Assembly: GCF_000384075.1 (NCBI RefSeq)
Contig: NZ_KB913025.1
Span: forward strand, 3,985,215 to 4,049,214
Origin: Methylovulum miyakonense HT12
GTDB taxonomy: Bacteria; Pseudomonadota; Gammaproteobacteria; Methylococcales; Methylomonadaceae
Reading direction: 5' to 3'
Length of the DNA: 64,000 nt
Positions 42,884-51,884 of this stretch are shown one piece after another. Positions within the stretch are counted from its first letter, which is position 1. Each line of letters opens with the position of its first letter. The translations under genes and the position numbers were made by a program. The notes under the pieces are model-generated. The model was not told the DNA's origin. It did not search any database and saw nothing but the letters and a program-made list of their open reading frames with translations.

Positions 42884-44785
42884 TTAAATCCGCTTTTCAA
42901 GGCCTGCCATACCATCAATTCCATACCGGTAACTGGGGAGCGGTATGAAAGGGCGTTTAGCGGCTATGGTTTTCAGGTTATTTTTCATTAAGTTGGCTTG
43001 TAGCCAATTGTCAGGATGACGGATATTTTTTGTACAGGTACCTAGCACCGCATCGAGATAGCGGATCCGGTCAAACCCGGCCAATTCCATGAGCGCCACC
43101 ATCATGGCGGTTTCCGGGGCGGCAGTCAGCCATTGCCCTTTTTCATTTTTAAGGCACTCGTATGATGGATCCACCATGGCGATGCTCTGGTAGAGCCCCG
43201 CCCGAAAACTATTTAACCGGCTGACGCGGGGCTGTTGACGATGTTGTTGCAATTCCTGAACGGAAGCAAAGGGTTGGCTATCGCCTTTTTGCCCGGTGCT
43301 GTAGTTAAATTGGCCATACATGACCCAGCAATCCTGCTGTTGGTAAAATGCATTCACTTGGCTTAACGCATCGGCCCCTGCCAACCAATCCTCCCCGTTG
43401 ACTATCACCACAATGTCATCGGCATCGCAATGTCCGGTTATGGCCTCATGCAAACTGGCGGCATAACCCTGGCGAGCCGCATGATGGATTAGGGTTATTT
43501 GCCCATTTGCTTGGGGTAAATATCGGGGGCTTTCGTCAGTCGAAGCATCATTGATGAACAGGGTTTTGGTGTCCGGATAATTTTGCGCCAACAGCTGCTG
43601 CACATTAGTGTTGAGCGCATCTCCAGGATTGTTAAAGATGGTGACCACCATAATCCTATTGTCGGGACCGGCGATATTTTCTTTAGGGGGGAACAACTGT
43701 GCCAAGCACAATTTCCGCCCACGGATAGCGGAATTTTCGACATCGGCGGGCAAACCCTCCATGCCCAAGATGCTATTGAAGGCGCTGAGGGCCATAGCAA
43801 AGTATGCATTGGCATAAGCACAAACGGCATACTCCAATTGTAATAAGTAGCGGTAAACCGGGGTGTCGATAAACAAAATATCGCGGGTTGGCAAAGGCAT
43901 GCCATTGGCGGCAAAAGCGCACAATTGCCAAGCCAATTGGTATGAACCCTGTTCCCGCAGATACCTGACTACGGTATAAATGGGTTCGGCTCTGGAAGGC
44001 CTCATGGCATAGGCTTTCAACAAAGCTTGCACGGCTTCATCCCAGGGATAACCGCAAAGCAACTTCATCCTTCCCGCCTGCATTTGGGCAAACCACCGCT
44101 CTTCGTCCCAGCTATTTTCCATAGCGGCCCGCTGCTCATACCAATAAAGCGCGTCCTTGTATTTGCCCAAGTCCTTGTAGGATTGGGCAAGATAAAAAAG
44201 GCTACGGGCATTGCCCGGGTCTTTCTGCAAATCTTCCGTCAGTAGGCGGATGTCCCTTTCAAATTTGTCGCTACGCATCCCCCCATCGGCAAAATGCGTC
44301 AGGGTCAGCTCATCCATCCAGTCGATGTATTGCTTGGTTGGGGCATCTATATATTCATGGGTGACACCGACATAATGCCAGTTGTGGCGGGCGGCGACCA
44401 ACATGTGCTGTGTGTAAGACTCATCGCCTTCGTACCTGATTTCATAAGCATCAGCGGTCAGTTTGTGTTTGAATGGGGCATACACATTAACGGCCATATC
44501 CGCATCCAGGATAAGCAGGTAAGCGGCTTTGTTGCGGGCCAAGCGTACCACTTCGGTACGGTTGTGGCCAAAGTCCACCCATTTTGAATGATGCAGTTCA
44601 CCGGGTATATCAAGAAGGGTTTGTTGGATGATTTCCTCCGTATTGTCTGTTGAGCCCGTATCAACAATGACCCAATAATCAATATGCGGTTTGGCGGATT
44701 CCAATGCCCTTTTTATGACATGGCTTTCGTTGCGCACCATCATGCAAAGGCAAATGGTCTTGTTATTTTCCATAATATCAGACAC
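42884..44785 (-). CDS. Glycosyltransferase with GT2-TPR-GT2 architecture
   Basis: A 633-residue protein. Residues about 5-185 are a family-2 glycosyltransferase domain: TICLCMMVRNESHVIKRALE, then WVIVDTGSTDNTEEII, with a DAD metal site in ILDADMAVNV. Residues about 190-340 are TPR-like helices (SLFYLAQSYKDLGKYKDALY). A second GT2-like domain starts at about 375 (NRIMVVTIFNNPGDALNTNV, then TLFINDASTDESPRYL), but its acidic motif reads NGEDWLAGAD instead of D-x-D, so it may be degenerate. It would add sugars to an unknown acceptor, perhaps the beta-rich or polyglycine proteins of the operon. GTG 44785 directly follows the previous stop; ATG 44773 is the alternative. Confidence 0.8.
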   Translation of the reverse strand: MSDIMENNKTICLCMMVRNESHVIKRALESAKPHIDYWVIVDTGSTDNTEEIIQQTLLDIPGELHHSKWVDFGHNRTEVVRLARNKAAYLLILDADMAVNVYAPFKHKLTADAYEIRYEGDESYTQHMLVAARHNWHYVGVTHEYIDAPTKQYIDWMDELTLTHFADGGMRSDKFERDIRLLTEDLQKDPGNARSLFYLAQSYKDLGKYKDALYWYEQRAAMENSWDEERWFAQMQAGRMKLLCGYPWDEAVQALLKAYAMRPSRAEPIYTVVRYLREQGSYQLAWQLCAFAANGMPLPTRDILFIDTPVYRYLLQLEYAVCAYANAYFAMALSAFNSILGMEGLPADVENSAIRGRKLCLAQLFPPKENIAGPDNRIMVVTIFNNPGDALNTNVQQLLAQNYPDTKTLFINDASTDESPRYLPQANGQITLIHHAARQGYAASLHEAITGHCDADDIVVIVNGEDWLAGADALSQVNAFYQQQDCWVMYGQFNYSTGQKGDSQPFASVQELQQHRQQPRVSRLNSFRAGLYQSIAMVDPSYECLKNEKGQWLTAAPETAMMVALMELAGFDRIRYLDAVLGTCTKNIRHPDNWLQANLMKNNLKTIAAKRPFIPLPSYRYGIDGMAGLEKRI

Positions 44786-46579
44786 TTAACTTACGTCTTT
44801 CACATATCTTACGGACAGCGAGGATGCGGCAGGCAGGGCGTAAGCGCCCTCCAAGTAAGTTACCGAATTGCTTTTGCTACTGAAAGACAAATAATCCACC
44901 TTGCCGCCATTATTTACCCCTGTCCAATAATAACCGTAGACACTAAAGTTGGAGGGGACGCCATTAACGTCCATAGACCCGTTAAGTAGGGCGTCAAAAC
45001 CACTGTCGCCGCCCGCTATTAACTGGGCATAAGTAAAAGTGGTGATGAGGTTTTCCCAATCGTCTTTATTCGGCAATCTCCATCCAGACATATTTTGCGG
45101 CTGGGCGGCGGCATTAAATTGATACAAGCGTCCATATTGGGCTTCAGGGCCATACACTGACGAACCGGCAGGCGCCACATAGTCTAAGTTGGCCGACATC
45201 CATAGCCTGTTATTGGCCTTAACGACCGGATAGACCTTGCCGTCACGCGGGTCCACAAACATGTTGGCTTGTATGTAGACCGTGAACTGCATGCTGTTCA
45301 AAAAACCGCCCGTGCCATTGTAGGCTTGTAAGGTGATGGTCACCGCCGTGCTTTGGGTAGTGCCCGGTATGGTCACTACCGCATTGTCATAAGCGATGGT
45401 CGTCGGGTTCGGATAAGGCACATCAATAGGGCTAATGCCCGGAAAACTGGCGATGACGGTGACACTGGCGACATCAAACATAGCCCACCGCAAGGGGATC
45501 GCTATCGGTGTGTTAGGTTGGTTTACCGTATACAGGGGGGTCGGGCTAAAAAAGTTGATGAGCCCGCGGGTAGCAGGTGCATTCTGCTTCACCATGTCCA
45601 GGACAAATACCGCATCGTCGTAAGGCGTATTTTCATCTTTCATAAAACCGCTGAACTGCACAATCATTTGTGTATGTCCGGGCGGAGTGAAGGAAATAAT
45701 CTCGCTAAAACTAAAGGTGATATTCGCATTATCGCCCGTGCCGATAATGCCTTGGTTCAGCGCCGAGGGCTTGAGGAACCAGCGTGGATGGGCATCGGAT
45801 GAACCGGAAGACGGGTTCGTGGTGCCCCAGATATTTTGGGGCGGATTGTAAGGGATGGTGGCGGCAATGTTCCAAGCCGAACCACTGCCTGGCCCGACAT
45901 TGGTTTTGTTATCAGGGGCCAAACTCCCCGTTGAGGTGCCATAAACAAACACAACGGTGACCGTGGGGTTGCCCTGCCACATGGCGTCCCCAGAATACAA
46001 CGGGGCGCCGCCTATGTTTTTGATATTGAGGAAGACAGTGTTCTGTAAAGGGTCGCCCGAAGGGGAAACAATGACGCCGCCTTGGTTATCCAAAGAGACC
46101 TGTAACACTTTAGTCAGGTCGGCATTGCCCGGGACAGGCGGGTTGGAGACGCTTAAAGGTGCGGTGACCTGTGAAGGCACGCCATCGGAAAAATTGATGA
46201 AGGTCACTTGTGCCGTGTCCGTATTAGGCTGGGCAGTGGTTTGCACCCCTGTGACGTCAAAGCTGAACACGGCACCGTCATTCCACACTGGTGCGCCTCC
46301 CCCGCTGTACACCAACATCAAAGACGTGTCTTGGCTGTTCACACTAAATGCCCAGCCTTCAAGGAGGATGTGCATGTTGTCCAGATCCGAGAGGGCAAAG
46401 CATACCGGCAGGAAAATTTCGAAGGTGTTGGCATCCGTGCCGTTCCCAAACGTGATATTCGCGCCCGTTAAATTAGTTAATGAAAAAGTCAGTGTGGTGG
46501 CAGGTGAACCCGTGTAAACAACAGGCTTGCCTTCAGGGTTTGCCACAACCAAATTGATGCCATTATTTTCGTTTGCCAT
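44786..46579 (-). CDS. Beta-rich protein with C-terminal FISUMP domain
   Basis: A 597-residue protein without a signal peptide, starting MANENNGINLVVANPEGKPV. The first 430 residues are beta-strand-rich repeats of low similarity. From about 440 onwards is a Fibrobacter succinogenes major-paralogous (FISUMP) domain: DGKVYPVVKANNRLWMSANL, then YGRLYQFNAA, then SGWRLPNKDDWENLITTF, and VYGYYWTGVNNGG near the end. FISUMP domains are best known from Bacteroidetes and Fibrobacteres extracellular proteins. The gene is 62 bp downstream of the 1433-residue gene, the largest gap in the operon, and abuts the glycosyltransferase start. Probably structural or adhesive; function unknown. Confidence 0.7.
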   Translation of the reverse strand: MANENNGINLVVANPEGKPVVYTGSPATTLTFSLTNLTGANITFGNGTDANTFEIFLPVCFALSDLDNMHILLEGWAFSVNSQDTSLMLVYSGGGAPVWNDGAVFSFDVTGVQTTAQPNTDTAQVTFINFSDGVPSQVTAPLSVSNPPVPGNADLTKVLQVSLDNQGGVIVSPSGDPLQNTVFLNIKNIGGAPLYSGDAMWQGNPTVTVVFVYGTSTGSLAPDNKTNVGPGSGSAWNIAATIPYNPPQNIWGTTNPSSGSSDAHPRWFLKPSALNQGIIGTGDNANITFSFSEIISFTPPGHTQMIVQFSGFMKDENTPYDDAVFVLDMVKQNAPATRGLINFFSPTPLYTVNQPNTPIAIPLRWAMFDVASVTVIASFPGISPIDVPYPNPTTIAYDNAVVTIPGTTQSTAVTITLQAYNGTGGFLNSMQFTVYIQANMFVDPRDGKVYPVVKANNRLWMSANLDYVAPAGSSVYGPEAQYGRLYQFNAAAQPQNMSGWRLPNKDDWENLITTFTYAQLIAGGDSGFDALLNGSMDVNGVPSNFSVYGYYWTGVNNGGKVDYLSFSSKSNSVTYLEGAYALPAASSLSVRYVKDVS

Positions 46580-46641
46580 ACTTATGAATAATTTTTAGTG
46601 GTAACAGGAATGCTTAGGTGTTTTCAGCAACAACTCGTTTT

Positions 46642-49600
46642 TTAGTTCGTGTTGTCCGGTGCCGGGTTGGGGTCTGGGGTAAGGGCCAACCATCCTTCCA
46701 ATAAAGTTTGTGGCGTGTAATCCCAAGAAGAATTGCTATTGGACGCATTGGCGGCCAAAGGAACCTGGGGCTGGTCACCCGGATCCAGCCAACTCCACAC
46801 ATAGCCGCTCTGTGCTGGCAGGGGCACAATAAGCCCCTGCCTTTTTTGCAAGACTGGCGTGGTGAAGAAGGTCATTTGCAGGTTTTTAAGCGTATTGGAA
46901 TACTGGTCGGCAGGTATGCCCAGCTCCTCAACAGGCAGCACACCCGCAGTGGCATGAACTGCGGCCCTGGGGTCCATCAATAGCGTCAATACGATAGGGG
47001 ACGCATTCAACGTTAACTGGATATTGGTTGCCGACGGCACACTCACTCCGTGGGAACCGGAAGGGTTGGCCGCAGGCGCATAGAAAGTGCCATTGCCGTA
47101 GGGGTCAGTGGCATTTTGCTCGATGAGATAACCCACCAAGCCGTCATCAATATTGCTCAAATCCCCTAACCTCAGCGGAAACTGCACTTGATCCAGGTTG
47201 GCCGTGCTGTGGGCTATCCTATCCGTGTATTCATAACGTCCGGCATTGACATCCAGAGGCCAAGGGTCAGTGGCCTGGGTATCCGCCTGATTAAGCGGTA
47301 GCAGGTTACCGGATGTTTCCATACTGATTATGGACCGGCTAATGACCAGTGGCCGCCCTATCAGCACAGACAGGGAAGCGTCTTGGGCAAAATTGGCCGG
47401 GTTGATGTAGCGGTCAGAATTGAGTATCGCCTGCATCAGGTCGGTCAGAAAATCGCCGCTGCCTCCGGCACCGCCACTTTTATTATTGATGTACCACATA
47501 AAATTGGCTAAATGCACATTGACGGGAGGGTCGGTGTCGCCATAAGGGCCGATGTCTATCGACAACATGTCCGATGGGTTGTTGATATTTCCGGCGCGTG
47601 TCCGGTACCGTAAGTTTCCATGTTCCACACCAAATGAGCCCACGGCCGCCCCTTCTGCATCATAAAAGAAGAGGCTATTGTCCAAATGGTTGGGCAGCAC
47701 CCAACCGCACACGGGTGACGTGGCGGGATGGGTGTTCATTTCGACAAAATCGCTGCTGATACCACTGACCGCATTATTGTGCGCCGCACTCAACCAGTGG
47801 AACCACAACCGGGTGGGCGCAAGTATGCGGGGCGGCAAGAAAATTTTTCCGGCATTCGCGGTATCGCCAGGCAATGGCGCCATAGTCATGGCGGGGATGA
47901 CCTGCAGCGAGCCGTCCGGATTTTTTACGGGAGTGCCCAAGACCATCCTTTGCCCAAAGACATCCACCACCTCAAGGCCATTGACGCTAAAGAAACCACC
48001 CCGCAGCGGGCCAAAATTGGCTAACGCCTGTGGCCCGGTCGGGATGGGCGCCTGTGAGTTAAAGGCATAGTCATACCAGTTATCACCAACATTGGCCGTG
48101 AGCGCGGCATTTTTTATCGCGGTGGTGACTGAATCCCTAGAGCCCATGGTGAGGTCTTCCACGGATATCTGGGGTATGTAGTAACACAGCAATTGCTCCA
48201 CATTTAACCCGCTCATGGTTTGCGACAATATTTTCCGGCTTTTGTAGTCGTTGGATATTTGCGAAAGGGTGGGGTCAGCTGGATCGTTAGGATAATTGGC
48301 TTCGAAACTGTCGATTTGGTAAGTGAGGCTAAAGGTCGCTTTTTTGGACATCACCACGGAACTGTCGTAACTGACCTCATCGCCAGTTGTGATAGGCAAG
48401 TTGTTGACGCTGTACTGGTAATCAATGGCGTCAGGGTTTAGCTGGAAGAAATCGGTCAGGTTGGTGTTGCTGTAATCCAGCTTGTCCAATTTCTTTTGCA
48501 GCGGGTCGAGGCTAAGGTTCCAGATCAAACTGACTGGCAAAAACGGGTCATAACGGTTCTCGGAAAATTCCGGGTACTGCATTTGGGTGTTCCATTGCAC
48601 GGCATCAGGAACCCAACCGTTGGCGGCTGTGTTAGTGAACGTGACATTTATGGGCAAAGGCACCGTCACTGTCTGTACCGGGTTTGCAACCGGAACATAA
48701 TCCGGCTGACGGACGGCATTGTACAAACCGATTAGCGGAGTACCCTTTTCAAGCCCACTCACCCCGCCTTGGGTGTTGCTCAGGGCAGTGACAAATCCGG
48801 AATAGTCGGCCACCGCCGGATTAGTGCCGCCACCGCCTAAACCTTGTAAGGCAGTGGCCACATTGGGGGCTAAAGAAGGTATTAACAAACACGCTTCGCC
48901 GATGACTGCGGAAAAATCATCCTGATAAGGGATGCTGGTGTTAAGCGTTGCTTGCCCGGGAACAGTTGCCGCATTGATGCTGAAACCATTCCCGTTATAG
49001 CTGATGCCAAGCTGGCCCAGCAACTCCGGGGTAAGCCTCACCTGGATATCGCTGGTGGCCCCATTCCGGCGGGCGGGTTCCATACGGCTTCCTTCCATAA
49101 CCGCGACCGGGTCGGTAGGCAACCAAAATGAGGGGGCCGGCACGGCAATAATTTGCCAGTCAGGATATTCGTCCATTTCCTGTTTGAACTGGTTGAGTTT
49201 GTCCCACACGGCATAAGCGGCCGAGTTGTCGCCACCCGCAGGCTGCTGCACATCAATGACTGAACCTGAATTGTCAGGCGAGCTGATATAAACAAGCACC
49301 CCCACCGCGTTGCCTTTGTTGACCACGGCATCCAGTTCGCTTTTCCCCTTGGTGGTTAAAAAATTCGTGAGGGCATTGACACTGACGTTTGGGGAAACAA
49401 TATTGCCGGCATACATTTTTATATAGCGATACCAGTCCATATACAGTTGCCGGCGCATGAGCTTCAATGCACCACGCCCCATGTCATAATTTTTTTGTGC
49501 TTGGTTCAGGAGATTCAGTTCTTCGGCCAAAGTTAACGGCAAACTGATCTCCGTATCAGGATCAACCGGTGCGGGCGGTTTTGAAGGGTCCGAGGGCTTT

Positions 49601-50943
49601 TGTTGCACTATCCACTGTAAACCGCCCTGTTCGCGGGCAAATCCACTTGAATGCAACGCCTCTTCCAGCGCGATGACATTGTTCCCCTGGGCTTCCAAGT
49701 TGTTCAAAAGGCCTAACTGCAAGGCGTCCAACAAATATTCGTAGTTACCCAGCAAATCGGGGTCGTTGTCGGTATTGCCGTTATCATATTTCAGCAAAGC
49801 CGACAAGGCTTCTATCGACGTGTTGCCTATCGCCACTTTTAAATCATTATCCGTCCAGACACCGGGTTGGGTTGGGGTTTCTGGATCCCCTAAAAAACTG
49901 GATGTGCCCGGGCTTACCAGCATATCCCATACAATCTCTTGGGCAATGCCCGTACAAATGGTTTTGTCGGGAATATCAAGTGTCTCAATATTTTTGTTGG
50001 CATCTAAGGTATAAGTGATGTCCGCCTTATTAAACAGCCACCTAAAATTTTGCTGGGCAATATTGGTAAAAAAATCGGCGGGGGTTTTTGTTATTTCAGT
50101 GTCCTGTTGGTTGCAGTTGGTAACGTAATTTTGGTATTGCCCGACCACTTGGGTGGCAATCCCATCCAAGGGGTCATTGCCATCACTAATCCAACCCATG
50201 ACTTGGTAGCTGGCCTTAAACTGGATAGGGGTGCCATTTTTAAGCGCGTTGTAAATAACGGGGTTATCCAAAAAACGATCCAAGAAACCAAAAACACTAC
50301 AGCAATCAGGATAGTAAGAGGAAAAGCCCGGGCCTAGGAAACCGATCGAATTGAGATAACAGGGGTTCCCATCCTCATCGTTAAAATCACTGAGATACTG
50401 GTCACCCACCGCTGTTTTCGGCCATTCCGAGGCATTGACCACACGCCCCATAAAACGGTAAGGCTGTTCACCAAAAGCAGGGTTGACCGGCAAGGGTACA
50501 GGGACGGAAGGTCGGGTGACACCATCCGTATCCTTCAATTGCGACATGGAAATATAATCGCTTTCCACCACCCAACTAAAGTTGCTGACCGCCCCCCAGG
50601 TATTGTCGCCAGGGTTGTAAACGCTGAGGTAACGCACAACCAGCCAACGGTTGGGCGCTTGGGGAAAAATGACATTGCTGCCCCCCACGGGTTGCACGCC
50701 TTTGCGGAAGTAATCGGGCAGTTCCCAGTGCAAATGGATGCCTGTGTACAATGGGGCTTGCGGGCTGTCATTGCTTTCCAGCAATTGCACGACGGCATCA
50801 CCGGTACTGGTTAGCGACGACTTTTGCCCATAGGGCAGATTGTCAAAATTGGCCACACGCCCCTTAAATTGGGTGACCACATTGGAATTGTCGGTAGGGC
50901 TTACCCTAATGGCGGCTATATTTAACGGAACGATTGCTTTCAT
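46642..50943 (-). CDS. 1433-residue protein, family not recognised
   Basis: The largest gene in the window. It starts MKAIVPLNIAAIRVSPTDNS and has near the N-terminus YTGIHLHWELPDYFRKGVQP and NVIFPQAPNRWLVVRYLSVY, a segment that looks conserved and may define a family. The rest is mostly beta-strand-rich with long extended loops, and a middle helical region (EEALHSSGFAREQGGLQW, then LTLAEELNLLNQAQKNYD). No signal peptide, no transmembrane helix and no cysteine-rich domain are visible. I do not recognise a known domain. It is 3 bp downstream of the 310-residue gene and begins the second half of the operon. It may be a scaffold or a shell component (inference only). Confidence 0.65.
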   Translation of the reverse strand: MKAIVPLNIAAIRVSPTDNSNVVTQFKGRVANFDNLPYGQKSSLTSTGDAVVQLLESNDSPQAPLYTGIHLHWELPDYFRKGVQPVGGSNVIFPQAPNRWLVVRYLSVYNPGDNTWGAVSNFSWVVESDYISMSQLKDTDGVTRPSVPVPLPVNPAFGEQPYRFMGRVVNASEWPKTAVGDQYLSDFNDEDGNPCYLNSIGFLGPGFSSYYPDCCSVFGFLDRFLDNPVIYNALKNGTPIQFKASYQVMGWISDGNDPLDGIATQVVGQYQNYVTNCNQQDTEITKTPADFFTNIAQQNFRWLFNKADITYTLDANKNIETLDIPDKTICTGIAQEIVWDMLVSPGTSSFLGDPETPTQPGVWTDNDLKVAIGNTSIEALSALLKYDNGNTDNDPDLLGNYEYLLDALQLGLLNNLEAQGNNVIALEEALHSSGFAREQGGLQWIVQQKPSDPSKPPAPVDPDTEISLPLTLAEELNLLNQAQKNYDMGRGALKLMRRQLYMDWYRYIKMYAGNIVSPNVSVNALTNFLTTKGKSELDAVVNKGNAVGVLVYISSPDNSGSVIDVQQPAGGDNSAAYAVWDKLNQFKQEMDEYPDWQIIAVPAPSFWLPTDPVAVMEGSRMEPARRNGATSDIQVRLTPELLGQLGISYNGNGFSINAATVPGQATLNTSIPYQDDFSAVIGEACLLIPSLAPNVATALQGLGGGGTNPAVADYSGFVTALSNTQGGVSGLEKGTPLIGLYNAVRQPDYVPVANPVQTVTVPLPINVTFTNTAANGWVPDAVQWNTQMQYPEFSENRYDPFLPVSLIWNLSLDPLQKKLDKLDYSNTNLTDFFQLNPDAIDYQYSVNNLPITTGDEVSYDSSVVMSKKATFSLTYQIDSFEANYPNDPADPTLSQISNDYKSRKILSQTMSGLNVEQLLCYYIPQISVEDLTMGSRDSVTTAIKNAALTANVGDNWYDYAFNSQAPIPTGPQALANFGPLRGGFFSVNGLEVVDVFGQRMVLGTPVKNPDGSLQVIPAMTMAPLPGDTANAGKIFLPPRILAPTRLWFHWLSAAHNNAVSGISSDFVEMNTHPATSPVCGWVLPNHLDNSLFFYDAEGAAVGSFGVEHGNLRYRTRAGNINNPSDMLSIDIGPYGDTDPPVNVHLANFMWYINNKSGGAGGSGDFLTDLMQAILNSDRYINPANFAQDASLSVLIGRPLVISRSIISMETSGNLLPLNQADTQATDPWPLDVNAGRYEYTDRIAHSTANLDQVQFPLRLGDLSNIDDGLVGYLIEQNATDPYGNGTFYAPAANPSGSHGVSVPSATNIQLTLNASPIVLTLLMDPRAAVHATAGVLPVEELGIPADQYSNTLKNLQMTFFTTPVLQKRQGLIVPLPAQSGYVWSWLDPGDQPQVPLAANASNSNSSWDYTPQTLLEGWLALTPDPNPAPDNTN

Positions 50944-50946
50944 AAA

Positions 50947-51879
50947 TTATGATTTTTTATTGTAGAAACTAACCATACCCACGCCTTCCACCATTTCAAA
51001 CCCCATTTCGGACGAATCAATGGCAGGTAATGGCACCACTTGGTTTTGCGCAATAAGGTTTGCCAAGGTTTGCATTTTTACAGTGCGTTTATCGTTTGTG
51101 GCACGGAAACAATTGTTAGCCGCCAAATCAAGATGTTTAGGGTTTGCCAAATCCATGGTCACCGAAGCGTCACCGGGGGAACCACTTTTAGTGAAGGTAT
51201 AAATGGTCTTTTCACTGGTGATGGCATCACCAGCGGTTTCGAAGCTGTCCAGGCCATAGTGCAAGGCTTCTGGCGCTTCGTGTATATCAACCCGATACAT
51301 ATCACCCTCCACTAGGCAAATCAGGGTATCCGAATCTGGCCCTAAACGTTCCATACGCAAGATGGTGAGCAGGTTTGGGGTCGGATCCAACGGCGTGCCG
51401 CCTAGGGGATAAGGGTTGACGCCCATGCCCGGATAATCCTGGACCAAGGATGAGCGCAGCATAAAACCGGAAATGGTTGCGAAGGAAACCACTGGCGACT
51501 CCACGCCCAAAGCCGCTGCACGGATCGAGGCTGACGCGCCCGATGTGCCATCCTTCATGATGGGCATGGTGGCTTTGTCCAAAGCCAAGCTGACGGTGTC
51601 TTCATTGGTTGTGAGGTTACGCCCTATGCTGTAGGCACCATCCACCAAAGCATCCACCCAATTGCTATCAAGATAAAAAAAGCGGATTGATTCAGGCGGC
51701 AACATCGCTTCATCAGGCACCAAATAGTTAATGGGCACGCCATACAAAAGCTTAAGCCTACCCAACCAAGCCGTGATGTTATCTGGGCAGCTAACGGTGT
51801 CTTCTACCTGCTGCGATAAGGCGGCAGGATTGGCATACAAGGCCGAGAGTTTTTGCTGGACAAGCGTACGTGATAGCAT
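50947..51879 (-). CDS. 310-residue protein, family not recognised
   Basis: A 310-residue protein starting MLSRTLVQQKLSALYANPAA. The segment YGVPINYLVPDEAMLPPESI, then RFFYLDSNWVDALVDGAYSI, reads like a conserved motif in similar unnamed proteins I have seen, but I cannot name the family. A later part contains RMERLGPDSDTLICLVEGDM. No signal peptide or membrane helix. It is 3 bp from the 1433-residue gene and 5 bp after the 543-residue gene, so the three are probably translated together and may form one complex. Function unknown. Confidence 0.65.
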   Translation of the reverse strand: MLSRTLVQQKLSALYANPAALSQQVEDTVSCPDNITAWLGRLKLLYGVPINYLVPDEAMLPPESIRFFYLDSNWVDALVDGAYSIGRNLTTNEDTVSLALDKATMPIMKDGTSGASASIRAAALGVESPVVSFATISGFMLRSSLVQDYPGMGVNPYPLGGTPLDPTPNLLTILRMERLGPDSDTLICLVEGDMYRVDIHEAPEALHYGLDSFETAGDAITSEKTIYTFTKSGSPGDASVTMDLANPKHLDLAANNCFRATNDKRTVKMQTLANLIAQNQVVPLPAIDSSEMGFEMVEGVGMVSFYNKKS

Positions 51880-51884
51880 GGCTG

